Assembly: GCA_050953725.1 (NCBI GenBank)
Contig: JBMNNB010000001.1
Location: forward strand, 62,001 to 126,000
Direction: 5' to 3'
DNA: 64,000 nucleotides
DNA from: DTU053 sp012520115
GTDB lineage: Bacteria > Bacillota > Clostridia > Oscillospirales > Acutalibacteraceae
Part shown: positions 42,227 through 50,052 of the stretch, piece by piece
Numbering within the stretch: the first letter of the stretch is position 1
Layout of the letters: each line of letters begins with the position of its first letter
Notes under the pieces: model-generated
Told to the model about the DNA's origin: nothing
The model's input: the letters and a program-made list of their open reading frames with translations, nothing else
Databases searched by the model: none
Made by a program: the position numbers and the translations under genes

Positions 42227-42258
42227 TATAATCAGCACTACCTAACGAACGTTATAAT
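42227..42258 (+). promoter_or_regulatory. TetR-type operator and promoter for the 42281 operon
   Basis: TAACGAACGTTA (42243-42254) is identical to the operator of the TetR gene. TATAAT boxes occur at 42227-42232 and 42253-42258; no good -35 partner is seen. TAAGGAGAG follows as ribosome binding site for 42281. Confidence 0.7.
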
Positions 42259-42280
42259 AATATAATAAGGAGAGATTTTT

Positions 42281-42730
42281 ATGAAAACCGAAGAAAGACT
42301 GCTAATGCTGCAAAACACATATGCAGCCTCCGTCGCAGAAACCGTAAACACATACGAGAAACTGAAGGCACTGGACGCAGTAGTCAGGCAGAGAAAAGAA
42401 AGGCAGTCTGCCACAGCGGGCTATATGAACCGCCAGCTCAACATTCAAAGCGTTGAAGATGTGTTCGTAAAGCTGTCCGAAATCTTTGGCTGTGCCGACT
42501 GGTCGGTGCAGAAAACAGATGTCGGCTACATCGCCGTTGCGACCTCCTGCAAGCTCTGTGCGCTGTCAAAAAAGATGGGCGGGGCAGACCCCTGCCGTGG
42601 CTGGTGCCTTGAGCCTATGTTTGCAATGATCAGCGCCGCAGGCTCAATCGCAAGCGAAAGCATTACGGTAGAAAGTACATTAATGAACGGCGACTGCTGC
42701 AAGGTACTGATAAAAACGAGTACCCAGTAG
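42281..42730 (+). CDS. cysteine-containing hypothetical protein, putative TetR target
   Basis: A 149-residue soluble protein I do not recognise. Residues 1-55 are helical and charged. Residues 60-149 look like a small alpha/beta domain with cysteines in CKLC (about 99-102), CRGWC (about 112-116) and DCCKV (about 139), which could bind metal or form disulfides. An operator identical to that of the nearby TetR gene precedes it. A CPBP protease gene follows by 30 nt, so the two are probably co-expressed when the TetR ligand is present. Confidence 0.6.
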   Translation: MKTEERLLMLQNTYAASVAETVNTYEKLKALDAVVRQRKERQSATAGYMNRQLNIQSVEDVFVKLSEIFGCADWSVQKTDVGYIAVATSCKLCALSKKMGGADPCRGWCLEPMFAMISAAGSIASESITVESTLMNGDCCKVLIKTSTQ

Positions 42731-42760
42731 CGCACTTTTGTGAAGGAGGGGTGAATTAAT

Positions 42761-43501
42761 ATGGAAAACATACGAGAGCACCGAAAAAGGACATTCTTAT
42801 ACGCAGGTGTGATTTTGCTTGTGTTTGTATTTCAGCAGGCCTCACTCAGAGCAGGGAGCTTAATTTCGGATATGTTTTCATACGGGAGAATTGACCCCGA
42901 CAACGCCTTTGCGGGGTTGTTCGTTCACCACACCGTCATTCTGATTATTGCCCTCGTACTTATTCTGATACTCGGCAGACTGTTAAAGGCAGACTTCTGT
43001 CTCGGATTCGGCGACAGTAAAAAGGGAGTACGTTATGTTGCCATATATACTGCCGTTCTGGCGGTGATATCACTGGCCGTACATGTGTTTATGCTCAAAA
43101 CCGACTCGTTGCCTGTTTACAGCTATCCGCTGAACAAGCGAAACGTGCTCGGCACACTCAGCTTTCAGCTGCTTCTGACCGGACCCGCCGAGGAGCTGTT
43201 GTTCCGTGCGCTGCCGGTCACGGTTTTCGCTTATGTGGCGGGTGACAGCGCAAAAGCCAAAAGGGACATAACGCCCGAAAACATCATCGCAGCACTCCTG
43301 TTCTCACTTGCACATATCAAATGGACGGTATCGCCCTTCAGCATCAACCCTGATTATTACCAGTTAGTCTATGCCTTTGCTCAGGGCCTAATTTCCGGCA
43401 AGGCATATCAGGACTGCCGAAGCATTGTGTATCCTATGTGCATGCACAGCCTAAGCAATGTGCTCATGGTCGGCACCGGATATCTGTTCCTCTCTTTGTA
43501 A
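42761..43501 (+). CDS. CPBP family intramembrane glutamic endopeptidase
   Basis: A 246-residue membrane protein of the CAAX/ABI family with seven to eight segments. GPAEELLFRALP (about residue 140) carries the catalytic glutamates, LFSLAHIKW the first histidine and MCMHSLSNVLMVG the second. It is the second CPBP protease in the window but only distantly like the one at 7653. GAAGGAGGG lies upstream of the ATG. It is likely under the control of the nearby TetR regulator together with the preceding gene. Confidence 0.86.
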   Translation: MENIREHRKRTFLYAGVILLVFVFQQASLRAGSLISDMFSYGRIDPDNAFAGLFVHHTVILIIALVLILILGRLLKADFCLGFGDSKKGVRYVAIYTAVLAVISLAVHVFMLKTDSLPVYSYPLNKRNVLGTLSFQLLLTGPAEELLFRALPVTVFAYVAGDSAKAKRDITPENIIAALLFSLAHIKWTVSPFSINPDYYQLVYAFAQGLISGKAYQDCRSIVYPMCMHSLSNVLMVGTGYLFLSL

Positions 43502-43511
43502 TGAGCATCAC

Positions 43512-43543
43512 ACCCCGTCGTCGCCTTGACGGGGTACTTTTCT
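43512..43543 (+). terminator. intrinsic terminator
   Basis: ACCCCGTC (43512-43519) / GACGGGGT (43528-43535) stem followed by ACTTTTC, after the CPBP gene. Confidence 0.8.
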
Positions 43544-43665
43544 GTCCTTGCCTTTCGTCAAAAATGCATTTTATTCGCTAAAAGCTGTCTTTTATGCTAC
43601 AATAAGATAATACTAAGTTGGCGATTAAGTCCGTTTCGCCGTAACGGTCTGCAATGGAGGCAGGA

Positions 43666-44460
43666 ATGAAAAGAATTGTATTTACTGATGTGGACGGCAC
43701 ATTATTAAATTCCGAATATAAAATAACCCCGCTTACCCTGAATGCAATCAGGACATTACAGGCAAAGGACATCCCCTTTGTAATAATTTCGGGGCGTGGC
43801 CCGACGGGCATCTATCCGATTCTGAAGGAGTACGGCTTCAACTGCCCCATTGTTTCATACAGCGGTGCGCTGATTCTGGACGAGGACAGAAAGGTGCTTT
43901 TCAGCAAGGGCCTGCCGAAACCAAAGGCCAAGAAAATAATAGAGTTTGTCGAGCGCAATAACTTCGATATGGTCTGGTGCGTTTATTCACATGAGGAGTG
44001 GCTCGTCAAGGACAAGTCCGACGAGAGGATTAAAAGAGAAGAAAAAATAGTAAAGCTTGAAGCCGACGAAGGCACCGTCGACACCGCAAAGGGCGAAGAA
44101 ATCAATAAAATACTCTGTATCTGCAATCCCGAGAAAACCGTAGAAATAGAGGAAAGTCTAAAAAAAGCCTTCCCGGACTGCTGCATAGTTAAATCCGCCG
44201 AAAATCTGGTGGAGGTCATGGAGAGCGGCATTACAAAGGCCACCGCAATTCAGACACTTTGCTCTATGTGGGGCATTGACATTAAGAATGCGATTGCCTT
44301 CGGTGACAACTATAACGATGTGGAGATGTTGGAGGCCGTCGGGCACGGCTATCTGATGGGCAACGCCCCCGACGAGCTGAAAGAGAGAATCAAAAAGCAC
44401 ACCCGTGACAACAATAACGACGGAATCTATTACGCCCTTCTTGAAATGAACCTGATTTAA
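43666..44460 (+). CDS. Cof-type HAD family hydrolase
   Basis: A 264-residue HAD phosphatase of the Cof/YwpJ type. Motif I is FTDVDGTLLNS with the nucleophile Asp, motif II VIISGRG, a type-IIB cap lies between about residues 85 and 190, motif III is the Lys in SGITKATAI and motif IV is AFGDNYNDVEML. It dephosphorylates sugar phosphates or cofactors such as FMN or PLP in relatives. ATG 43666 follows GGAGGCAGGA; ATG 43654 overlaps that site. TACAAT with a TG extension at 43598 may be the promoter. Confidence 0.92.
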   Translation: MKRIVFTDVDGTLLNSEYKITPLTLNAIRTLQAKDIPFVIISGRGPTGIYPILKEYGFNCPIVSYSGALILDEDRKVLFSKGLPKPKAKKIIEFVERNNFDMVWCVYSHEEWLVKDKSDERIKREEKIVKLEADEGTVDTAKGEEINKILCICNPEKTVEIEESLKKAFPDCCIVKSAENLVEVMESGITKATAIQTLCSMWGIDIKNAIAFGDNYNDVEMLEAVGHGYLMGNAPDELKERIKKHTRDNNNDGIYYALLEMNLI

Positions 44461-44839
44461 CCATACAATAAGGCACTCTGAAAGTGTACAGAGTACCTTA
44501 TTTATAAAGAAAGGTCAGCCTATCGCATTTAAAGATTTTAACTCTTTAAAGCAATAAAAGCCGAACACAGGGATTTTTCGGTTTTGCATCTTGTGCGAAA
44601 TGCTCCTTAAAAGTGGCTTAACAGTACGGTCACGGTTTGTTAAAATATGGTTTAGAGTTAAGAAATAATTGACTATTAGTGTCATTCTGTACATTAATTT
44701 ACTTTTGTTGTTTATGTTTGCTTAAATTTTATTAACAATTTCATAAAAATTGTATAAAATTGCTTGTATTGTTTGAAATTGAATGTTATAATTTAATCGC
44801 TTTACTGCAAGTATAGCGAAAATTTAAGGAGCGATTATT
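44461..44839. other. 379-nt gap: terminator and promoter of the lipoprotein gene
   Basis: No gene. AAGGCACTCTG (44470-44480) / CAGAGTACCTT (44489-44499) is a probable terminator of the HAD gene, with one mismatch and a TTAT tail. The rest is AT-rich. TTGTAT (44764-44769), 17 bp, TATAAT (44787-44792) is a strong promoter for the lipoprotein gene at 44840. Confidence 0.65.
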
Positions 44840-45199
44840 ATGAAAAACAAAAAGCGTATTTCAATTCTTTTGGCTATTGTAATTGTTCTGTCCATGCTTT
44901 CAATCATGGGCGCAGCATGCTCAAAGCCCACAGTTGAAGACATCAACGAAGTTACAACCGCCAATGTCTTTGATGCAATCAAGGACGCTTACAAAGACGT
45001 TACCGGCAAAGAGATGCCCAAAGAAGTCGCTGACAGACTCAACGACGACCTTTACAGCAAGATAGCTGAAGGCACTGGTTACATGGATTATGCCCCCTAT
45101 GCAAGCAAACTCATAAAGGATTACACTGGAGTAGAAATTCCTCCGGAGACATTAGCAATCGCTATTAAGGCTGTTGTTCTTGTCGCTGGCGCTATGTAA
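44840..45199 (+). CDS. small putative lipoprotein
   Basis: A 119-residue exported protein of unknown function. It has a basic N-terminus, a hydrophobic core and a Cys at about residue 27 in MGAACSK, a weak lipobox because the -3 residue is not Leu. The mature part is about 90 residues, helical and acidic, with two similar segments (IKDAYKDVTGKEMPKEVADR and LIKDYTGVEIPPETLAIAIK) suggesting an internal duplication. It has a consensus-like promoter and AAGGAG. A terminator separates it from lgt, the lipoprotein-modifying enzyme. Confidence 0.7.
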   Translation: MKNKKRISILLAIVIVLSMLSIMGAACSKPTVEDINEVTTANVFDAIKDAYKDVTGKEMPKEVADRLNDDLYSKIAEGTGYMDYAPYASKLIKDYTGVEIPPETLAIAIKAVVLVAGAM

Positions 45200-45276
45200 T
45201 TCATTTACTATCTGGCAGTAAAGCAACCGGATAAATCCCGTTCATGATGGGCGGATAAATCCAGTTATCTTTGGGG

Positions 45277-45320
45277 AGATAACCGTTCAAGTGCTTTGCG
45301 CTTGCGGTTATCTTCTTTTC
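45277..45320 (+). terminator. intrinsic terminator between lipoprotein gene and lgt
   Basis: A long hairpin, GATAACCG (45278-45285) with CAAGTGC, loop TTT, GCGCTTG and CGGTTATC (45305-45312), followed by TTCTTTTC. Confidence 0.85.
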
Positions 45321-45345
45321 CTATCAGAGCAGAGGAGGTAAAATT

Positions 45346-46119
45346 ATGTACCCCTATGTTGAGGTATTCGGTCTGATTATTCCCTCATATATGATAATGG
45401 CGCTTGTGGGTCTGATTTTTGCATTAGCTCTTGCGCTGCTTCGCCGAAAAAGCGGTCGACTCAATTTTGAGGCCGAAGATGTCATACTTATGATTCTGGT
45501 GGCTGCAATCGGAGCCATGGCCGGCTCAAAAATATTTCAGCTTATCGGAGTCATAGCCCGTGACGGCAGTGAGCCGAGCTTCTGGACATTGGCGCACTGG
45601 AAAACCCTTATTCCCACGGCGGGCGTGTTTTACGGAGGCTTAATCGGCGGCTTTTTCGCCGTACTTCTTTATATCAATAAAAACAAGCTGGAGTTCTGGA
45701 AGGTTGCTGACCTTATGGTGCCGAGCATTCTGCTATTTTGCACCTTCGGCAGAATCGGCTGTTTTCTGGCGGGCTGCTGCTACGGCAAGGAGGCCCATTG
45801 GGGAATCGTGCCCCTGCACGGCACTGAGCCGTTGATTCCGGTGCAGCTTTTTGAGGCAGGCTTTACTTTTGTCACCCTGATTGTGCTGCTGATTCTTCGC
45901 CCGGAGCGCAAAAGACCGGGAATCCTGCTGCCCGTATACGTCCTGACCTATGCCGTCGGACGCTTCATCCTCGAATTCTTCCGTGGCGATATGCAGCGCG
46001 GCGTATATCTGCTCTCAACCTCACAGTGGCTTTCACTTCTGTTAATCCCCGTCGGCATTTACCTGCTTATAAGAAGAAACAAAACCCAAATCTCACCCCC
46101 CGCTCCTAAAAACGAATAA
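45346..46119 (+). CDS. lgt: prolipoprotein diacylglyceryl transferase
   Basis: A 257-residue membrane enzyme with seven segments that transfers diacylglycerol from phosphatidylglycerol to the lipobox Cys of prolipoproteins. TFGRIGCFLAGCCYGKEAHWG is the central region equivalent to the Lgt GRIGNFINGE signature, here with GCCYG as in the Firmicute Lgt-2 type. GRFILEFFRGDMQRG near residue 205 matches the second conserved block. AGGAGG precedes the ATG by 7 nt. Divergence from E. coli Lgt leaves a small chance of a relative with another substrate. Confidence 0.85.
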   Translation: MYPYVEVFGLIIPSYMIMALVGLIFALALALLRRKSGRLNFEAEDVILMILVAAIGAMAGSKIFQLIGVIARDGSEPSFWTLAHWKTLIPTAGVFYGGLIGGFFAVLLYINKNKLEFWKVADLMVPSILLFCTFGRIGCFLAGCCYGKEAHWGIVPLHGTEPLIPVQLFEAGFTFVTLIVLLILRPERKRPGILLPVYVLTYAVGRFILEFFRGDMQRGVYLLSTSQWLSLLLIPVGIYLLIRRNKTQISPPAPKNE

Positions 46120-46131
46120 AACCAAAACCTG

Positions 46132-46158
46132 CACCGCTAAAAACAGCGGTGTTTTTTT
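46132..46158 (+). terminator. intrinsic terminator of lgt
   Basis: CACCGCT (46132-46138) / AGCGGTG (46145-46151) followed by seven T. Confidence 0.88.
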
Positions 46159-46255
46159 ATACTGCATTATATGATTGTGTTCACATTATCGCATGAATTG
46201 TGCTATCATTTGCATATAGGCTGAAGCAATCTGAAAAAGCATAGAGGTACATGGA

Positions 46256-46993
46256 ATGAGTGAGCAGAATATCTTTGACAATCAGGAGTTTTTTGACTAT
46301 TACAGAGCATTAAGAAACAACCCCATGTCGGCAAACAATGTGGTCGAAAAGCCGGCGCTGTTCAGCCTTGCCCCCGATTTAAAGGGCAAGACTGTGCTGG
46401 ATTTGGGCTGCGGATACGGAGAGCATTGTGTCGGCTTTCTGAATCTCGGAGCTGCAAAGGTCGTCGGAATTGATATCTCCGAAAAAATGCTCGAAGTCGC
46501 AAAAAACGAAAACTCAGCCCCCGGCATAGAATACCTGAACATCAGCATGACGGATATCAGCGAAATCACTGAGAAATTCGATGTGGTGTTCAGCTCCCTT
46601 GCGGTGCATTATATAGAGGATTTTGATAAGCTTGTAAAGGATGTCTGCAATATTCTGAACGACGGCGGATACTTCGTATTTTCTCAGGAGCACCCGCTGA
46701 CAACCGCTTTGACGACAGAGGATTACTGGACAAAAGACGCAGATGACGAAATCCTGCACTACAATTTAACTACCTACACGCAAGAGGGCGAAAGAAAAGT
46801 CAGCTGGTTTGTTAACGGAATAGTAAAATATCACCGCACATTTTCGACAATAATCAACACACTAACAGGCGCCGGCTTTAAATTAGAGCAAATGCTCGAG
46901 CCTGTGCCGAGCGAAGATATAATGAATCAAATCCCCAATTATAAACGGTACATTCACAAGCCCGACTTTTTATTTGTTAAGGTAAGAAAATAG
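46256..46993 (+). CDS. class I SAM-dependent methyltransferase
   Basis: A 245-residue cytoplasmic methyltransferase. Motif I is VLDLGCGYGEHCVGFLNLGA (about residues 44-63), acidic motif VVGIDISEKMLEVAK, and FDVVFSSLAVHYIEDFDKLV with LNDGGYFVFSQEHPL complete the Rossmann core. It belongs to the broad methyltransf_11/25 group with no clear substrate. TATCAT near 46200 with TTCACA 18 bp upstream is a possible promoter. GAGGT lies before the ATG. A terminator follows. Confidence 0.9.
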   Translation: MSEQNIFDNQEFFDYYRALRNNPMSANNVVEKPALFSLAPDLKGKTVLDLGCGYGEHCVGFLNLGAAKVVGIDISEKMLEVAKNENSAPGIEYLNISMTDISEITEKFDVVFSSLAVHYIEDFDKLVKDVCNILNDGGYFVFSQEHPLTTALTTEDYWTKDADDEILHYNLTTYTQEGERKVSWFVNGIVKYHRTFSTIINTLTGAGFKLEQMLEPVPSEDIMNQIPNYKRYIHKPDFLFVKVRK

Positions 46994-47015
46994 AATCGCC
47001 AATGCGAAAATTCAA

Positions 47016-47043
47016 GCAGACCCTCAGGGTCTGCTATTTTTTT
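47016..47043 (+). terminator. intrinsic terminator
   Basis: GCAGACCC (47016-47023) / GGGTCTGC (47027-47034) around TCA, followed by TATTTTTTT. Confidence 0.88.
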
Positions 47044-47052
47044 AAAATTTTT

Positions 47053-47119
47053 TGTAAAGTTTACTTGACATTTTAGAAAAGCGGTAATATTATATGAATG
47101 TAAAGTTTACTTGACATTT
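47053..47119 (+). promoter_or_regulatory. promoter with duplicated palindromic operator
   Basis: A 21-bp sequence starting TGTAAAGTTTACTTGACA occurs twice (47053-47073 and 47099-47119). Each copy contains the perfect palindrome GTAAAGTTTAC (47054-47064, 47100-47110). TTGACA of copy 1 (47065-47070), 17 bp and TATTAT (47088-47093) form the promoter, so copy 2 covers the transcript start. This suits autoregulation by the XRE protein encoded next. Confidence 0.8.
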
Positions 47120-47135
47120 GAAAAGGGGTGATCAT

Positions 47136-47336
47136 TTGAAAAACAGACTTGAAGAATTGCGGAAGCTGAACGGCGTAACACAGGAGGAGCTGGCCGACAA
47201 GCTGGAGGTTTCACGGCAGACTATCGGCTCACTCGAAAACGGAAAGTACAATCCATCCATAACCTTAGCGTTCAAGATAGCCCGCTTTTTCGGCCTTAGC
47301 ATTGAAGAGATTTTTATTTATGAGGAGGAACAATGA
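47136..47336 (+). CDS. XRE-family (Cro/CI-type) helix-turn-helix regulator
   Basis: A 66-residue protein that is a single HTH_3 domain: RLEELRKLNGVTQEELADKL followed by VSRQTIGSLENGKYNPSITL and the closing helix AFKIARFFGLSIEEIF. This is the YozG-like subfamily. The start is TTG 47136 with AAGGGGTGAT just upstream; the open frame extends back to 47118 only over the operator copy. The stop overlaps the membrane protein start by 4 nt. Paired palindromes in the promoter point to autoregulation. Confidence 0.92.
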   Translation: MKNRLEELRKLNGVTQEELADKLEVSRQTIGSLENGKYNPSITLAFKIARFFGLSIEEIFIYEEEQ

Positions 47337-47761
47337 TGAAAAAGAGCCTTAAGCCCTATGTCTTTTACCTTGGTATATTTATATTTGCAGTCGGAATCCT
47401 GTTAAAATTCATATTCCCCGCTTCCGACGGAGCATTGGAGCAGCTGCCCTTTGTGCTGACAGGTTTCGGTGCCGGCATTATAGGTGTCGGGGTAGCCGCA
47501 ATGATAATGAAAAAGAGGACTGAGAAGGACCCGCAGAAGGCAAAGCAGTACGAGATAAACGAAAAGGACGAGCGCAATATCCTAATCCGTGAAAAGGCCT
47601 GCTATGCCGCATGGTATGTAACATTGTTTGTGCTTGCAGCCGTCACCATGGCCTTATTCGTAATGGGCTATAATGTTGCCTTCTGTATGGTACTTGGCGC
47701 ATTTTTCATTCACATCATCAGCATGTTTGTATTCATCATATATTACAGCAAGAATATGTAA
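47333..47761 (+). CDS. small membrane protein paired with the XRE regulator
   Basis: A 142-residue protein with four hydrophobic segments in two pairs (about 8-28, 40-60, 85-107, 114-136). The intervening loop QYEINEKDERNILIREKACY carries the E-x-DER motif typical of DUF2178/DUF6442-like proteins coupled to YozG-type regulators in Firmicutes. GAGGAGG precedes ATG 47333. The regulator and the membrane protein may form a sensing pair, which is inferred only from recurrent gene order. Confidence 0.75.
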   Translation: MMKKSLKPYVFYLGIFIFAVGILLKFIFPASDGALEQLPFVLTGFGAGIIGVGVAAMIMKKRTEKDPQKAKQYEINEKDERNILIREKACYAAWYVTLFVLAAVTMALFVMGYNVAFCMVLGAFFIHIISMFVFIIYYSKNM

Positions 47762-47778
47762 TTAAACAGCCAAAAAAC

Positions 47779-47816
47779 AAGGGAACTAAGACTATTAAGA
47801 GTCTTGGTTCCCTTAT
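47779..47816 (+). terminator. intrinsic terminator
   Basis: AAGGGAACTAAGACT (47779-47793) / AGTCTTGGTTCCCTT (47800-47814), 15-bp stem with one wobble. The tail is weak on the plus strand. The stretch 47817-47961 holds no gene. Confidence 0.65.
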
Positions 47817-47961
47817 TAATTTTGTGAAAACCGTATCACATTCTGCCCATTGTTCTTAAGAAAAAAAATCAATTCAGAGAGTGTATATGGATAAGGATTT
47901 ACTCGAAGCAGGGAAAAGTCAGTAAACCCTTTCTGCATATCTTCTTGTATTTCAGGCAGCT

Positions 47962-48543
47962 TTACTCTGTCTTTGTACTATCCGCTTTTGATATGTTCTT
48001 CTTATAGTAATAGCCCAGGCCCGCAAGGCAGATTATTACGCCCGCAATCGCCGGCTTTAAAATGGCCATTCCCGCTTCGCCGCCGAAAACAACGCTCCAT
48101 ATGAGCTTCAGAACTGCAGCTCATACAATAACACCCGCAACCAACTTCCAGTTTCTCTTCCATGCGGCTGTCAGAAGCAAAATGAAGAATACGGGCACGG
48201 CAAGGCTTATCAGTATTTTGGGAGCGGTCCATGTGCCCTTCAGGTAGTCCATTTCATATGCTAAGAACTCCAGAATCTTCGGATTGCTCGTGGGGTGGTC
48301 GGAGAACCAGAACATGCTTGTAAACAGGGCAAAGATAGAGGCAAATATTCCGGTATAGCTCTTTTTGAATGCGAATATCACCATAGGTATGATAAACAAG
48401 GGTCTGATGTACCAACTCAGTATGTTGCGGTGTCTTGCAAACGCCCAGTTGAAGAACGCATCGTTGGTCATAAAAATGACAATGAGTATAACTGTGGCTG
48501 CCGCAAACAGCATGCCCACAATAAAGTCCGTCCTCTTTTTCAT
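47962..48543 (-). pseudogene. membrane protein gene with in-frame TGA
   Basis: From ATG 48543 the frame encodes 140 residues (MKKRTDFIVGMLFAAATVIL ..., about five membrane segments, with RHRNILSWYIRPLFIIPMV). It then meets TGA at 48123-48121 and continues in the same frame for 52 codons (AAVLKLIWSVVFGGEAGMAI, a further membrane segment, YYYKKNISK) to TAA at 47964-47962. The sense downstream and the membrane-protein character argue for one gene of 193 codons with a point nonsense mutation at codon 141. It is adjacent to a TetR gene. The family is unnamed to me. Confidence 0.7.
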
Positions 48544-48559
48544 AATTACTCCTCCTAAG

Positions 48560-49180
48560 CTAATCTCTTTTGCGGATTCCGTTATAAACTATGCTTATCA
48601 GTGAATCCACAAGGCTGTTTATATCCTCTGCGCTGCTCTCAGAACCCATATTCCCCAATTTGCTGACAGCATCGCTTACTGACTGCAGCAGTATGCTTAA
48701 TGCAAGCTCGTCAACGCCGTTGTCTATTTCTCCCTTTGCCTTAGCGTTTTGAATCATAGTTATTAGCAGCGACTGAGCCTGCATGTCGCCCTCTTTGATA
48801 ACCGCCGCCTTCGCCGCCTCATCATTTTCTATAAGGAATTGCTCGCCCAATGCGGCATAAAGGGGCTGCGCTTTCGCAAACTCTGCGCCCTTTACAAAAA
48901 GCAATTTAAACTGCTCCGACAGGCTGAGGTTGTTAAATTCATCGACAGCGTCAGAGAAAAAACGCACCTTTGCCTGTATTGCCGATTTCATAATATAAAC
49001 ATACAAATCCAGCTTGTTGTCAAAATACTGATAAAAGCTGCCCTTCGCTATACCTGCCTTCCTGCAGATCTGATTGATGCTCGCCGCATTATAGCGCTCA
49101 GCGGAAAACACCTGTGTTGCGGCAGAGATTATAAGCTCTCTTTTTTCGCTCGGCAGATTAAAAAAGGTTGCCTTCGGCAT
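48560..49180 (-). CDS. TetR/AcrR family transcriptional regulator
   Basis: A 206-residue regulator. The helix-turn-helix is KRELIISAATQVFSAERYNA, then INQICRKAGIAKGSFYQYF, followed by DNKLDLYVYIM. The C-terminal domain is helical and ligand-binding. ATG 49180 has GGAGG upstream. Two identical-format palindromes TGACC-N4-GGTCA lie in its promoter, so autorepression is likely. The membrane-protein gene with the TGA follows by 16 nt and is presumably the regulated partner. Confidence 0.92.
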   Translation of the reverse strand: MPKATFFNLPSEKRELIISAATQVFSAERYNAASINQICRKAGIAKGSFYQYFDNKLDLYVYIMKSAIQAKVRFFSDAVDEFNNLSLSEQFKLLFVKGAEFAKAQPLYAALGEQFLIENDEAAKAAVIKEGDMQAQSLLITMIQNAKAKGEIDNGVDELALSILLQSVSDAVSKLGNMGSESSAEDINSLVDSLISIVYNGIRKRD

Positions 49181-49196
49181 AAGCGCCTCCATAATG

Positions 49197-49251
49197 TGAC
49201 CGCATGGTCATATTCTTATCTCTATTATATGACCACCCGGTCACATTTCAA
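49197..49251 (-). promoter_or_regulatory. promoter and double TetR operator
   Basis: Minus strand TTGAAA (49251-49246), 16 bp, TATAAT (49229-49224). Palindromes TGACCGCATGGTCA (49197-49210) and TGACCACCCGGTCA (49230-49243) share TGACC-N4-GGTCA arms and lie 33 bp apart, one between -35 and -10 and one at the start point. Confidence 0.8.
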
Positions 49252-49334
49252 TAATTCTTCAGTCAAAAATCAATGGTACTTTTTAACTGTTCATGATATA
49301 CTTCATTTGAAGACCCAATAAATGGAGGAGCAGT

Positions 49335-49955
49335 ATGATTACGGTAGAAGAAATTGCGGCAATATCCAAAGGCGATGTTCAGGATGCGGCAAAGAAGTTA
49401 AACAGCGACGATATACATATGCTTGTGGACATGCTTTCCTTAAAGGATGACAACATCCGCTACTGGGCATTTTTACTGCTTCAGAACAGGTCAATGCTAA
49501 ATAGCGATGTCTACCCATTCTGGGACACGTTTCAGGGCAAGCTTAAAAGCGACAATTCATATCAGAGAAGCATAGGGCTTATGCTTATAGCCGAAAATGT
49601 CAGGTGGGACACTCAGCACAAAACGGAAGCCATAATATACGATTACCTGTCCCTTCTCAATGACGAAAAGCCCATCACCGTGCGCCAGTGCATTCAGTCG
49701 CTCGGCAAAGTAGCGCAGTCCAAGCCCGCCCTGAATGCAAAAATTGCCGACCGCCTTATCTCATTCGACCTTATGGCAGTAAAAGAGACCATGCGCAAGT
49801 CCATTCTGCTCGACATAATAAACGTACTGCTCAAAATAAGAAAGTCTTATAATAGCGACGAGGTAGAGAGCTTTATTTCCGACGCCCTGTCGGGAGAAAT
49901 CCTTGACAAGAAATCAAAAAAGCTTATAGAAAAAGAGCTTTTGGGCGGAATGTAG
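49335..49955 (+). CDS. HEAT-repeat-like protein
   Basis: A 206-residue, fully helical soluble protein built of repeated helix pairs, e.g. HMLVDMLSLKDDNIRYWAFL, QRSIGLMLIAENVRWDT and ITVRQCIQSLGKVAQSKPAL. This is typical of HEAT/armadillo-type scaffolds. There are no catalytic motifs, so it is probably a protein-binding adaptor. GGAGGAG precedes the ATG by 4-5 nt. It is transcribed away from the TetR gene and ends 97 nt before the ThuA gene. Confidence 0.75.
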   Translation: MITVEEIAAISKGDVQDAAKKLNSDDIHMLVDMLSLKDDNIRYWAFLLLQNRSMLNSDVYPFWDTFQGKLKSDNSYQRSIGLMLIAENVRWDTQHKTEAIIYDYLSLLNDEKPITVRQCIQSLGKVAQSKPALNAKIADRLISFDLMAVKETMRKSILLDIINVLLKIRKSYNSDEVESFISDALSGEILDKKSKKLIEKELLGGM

Positions 49956-50052
49956 AGAATTTCACCCCTTCATTAAGAATCCGATTCTTTATTTGATAAT
50001 ATCCCCGCCGTGTGCTATTCTGTTTTAAGAAACTCAGAAAGGAAGTAGCAAG

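Noticed and set aside
48121..48123. TGA as selenocysteine or tryptophan recoding
   Set aside because: TGA ends several intact genes here (for example at 871 and 8279), no SECIS-like hairpin directly after the codon was recognised, and the protein is not a selenoprotein type.
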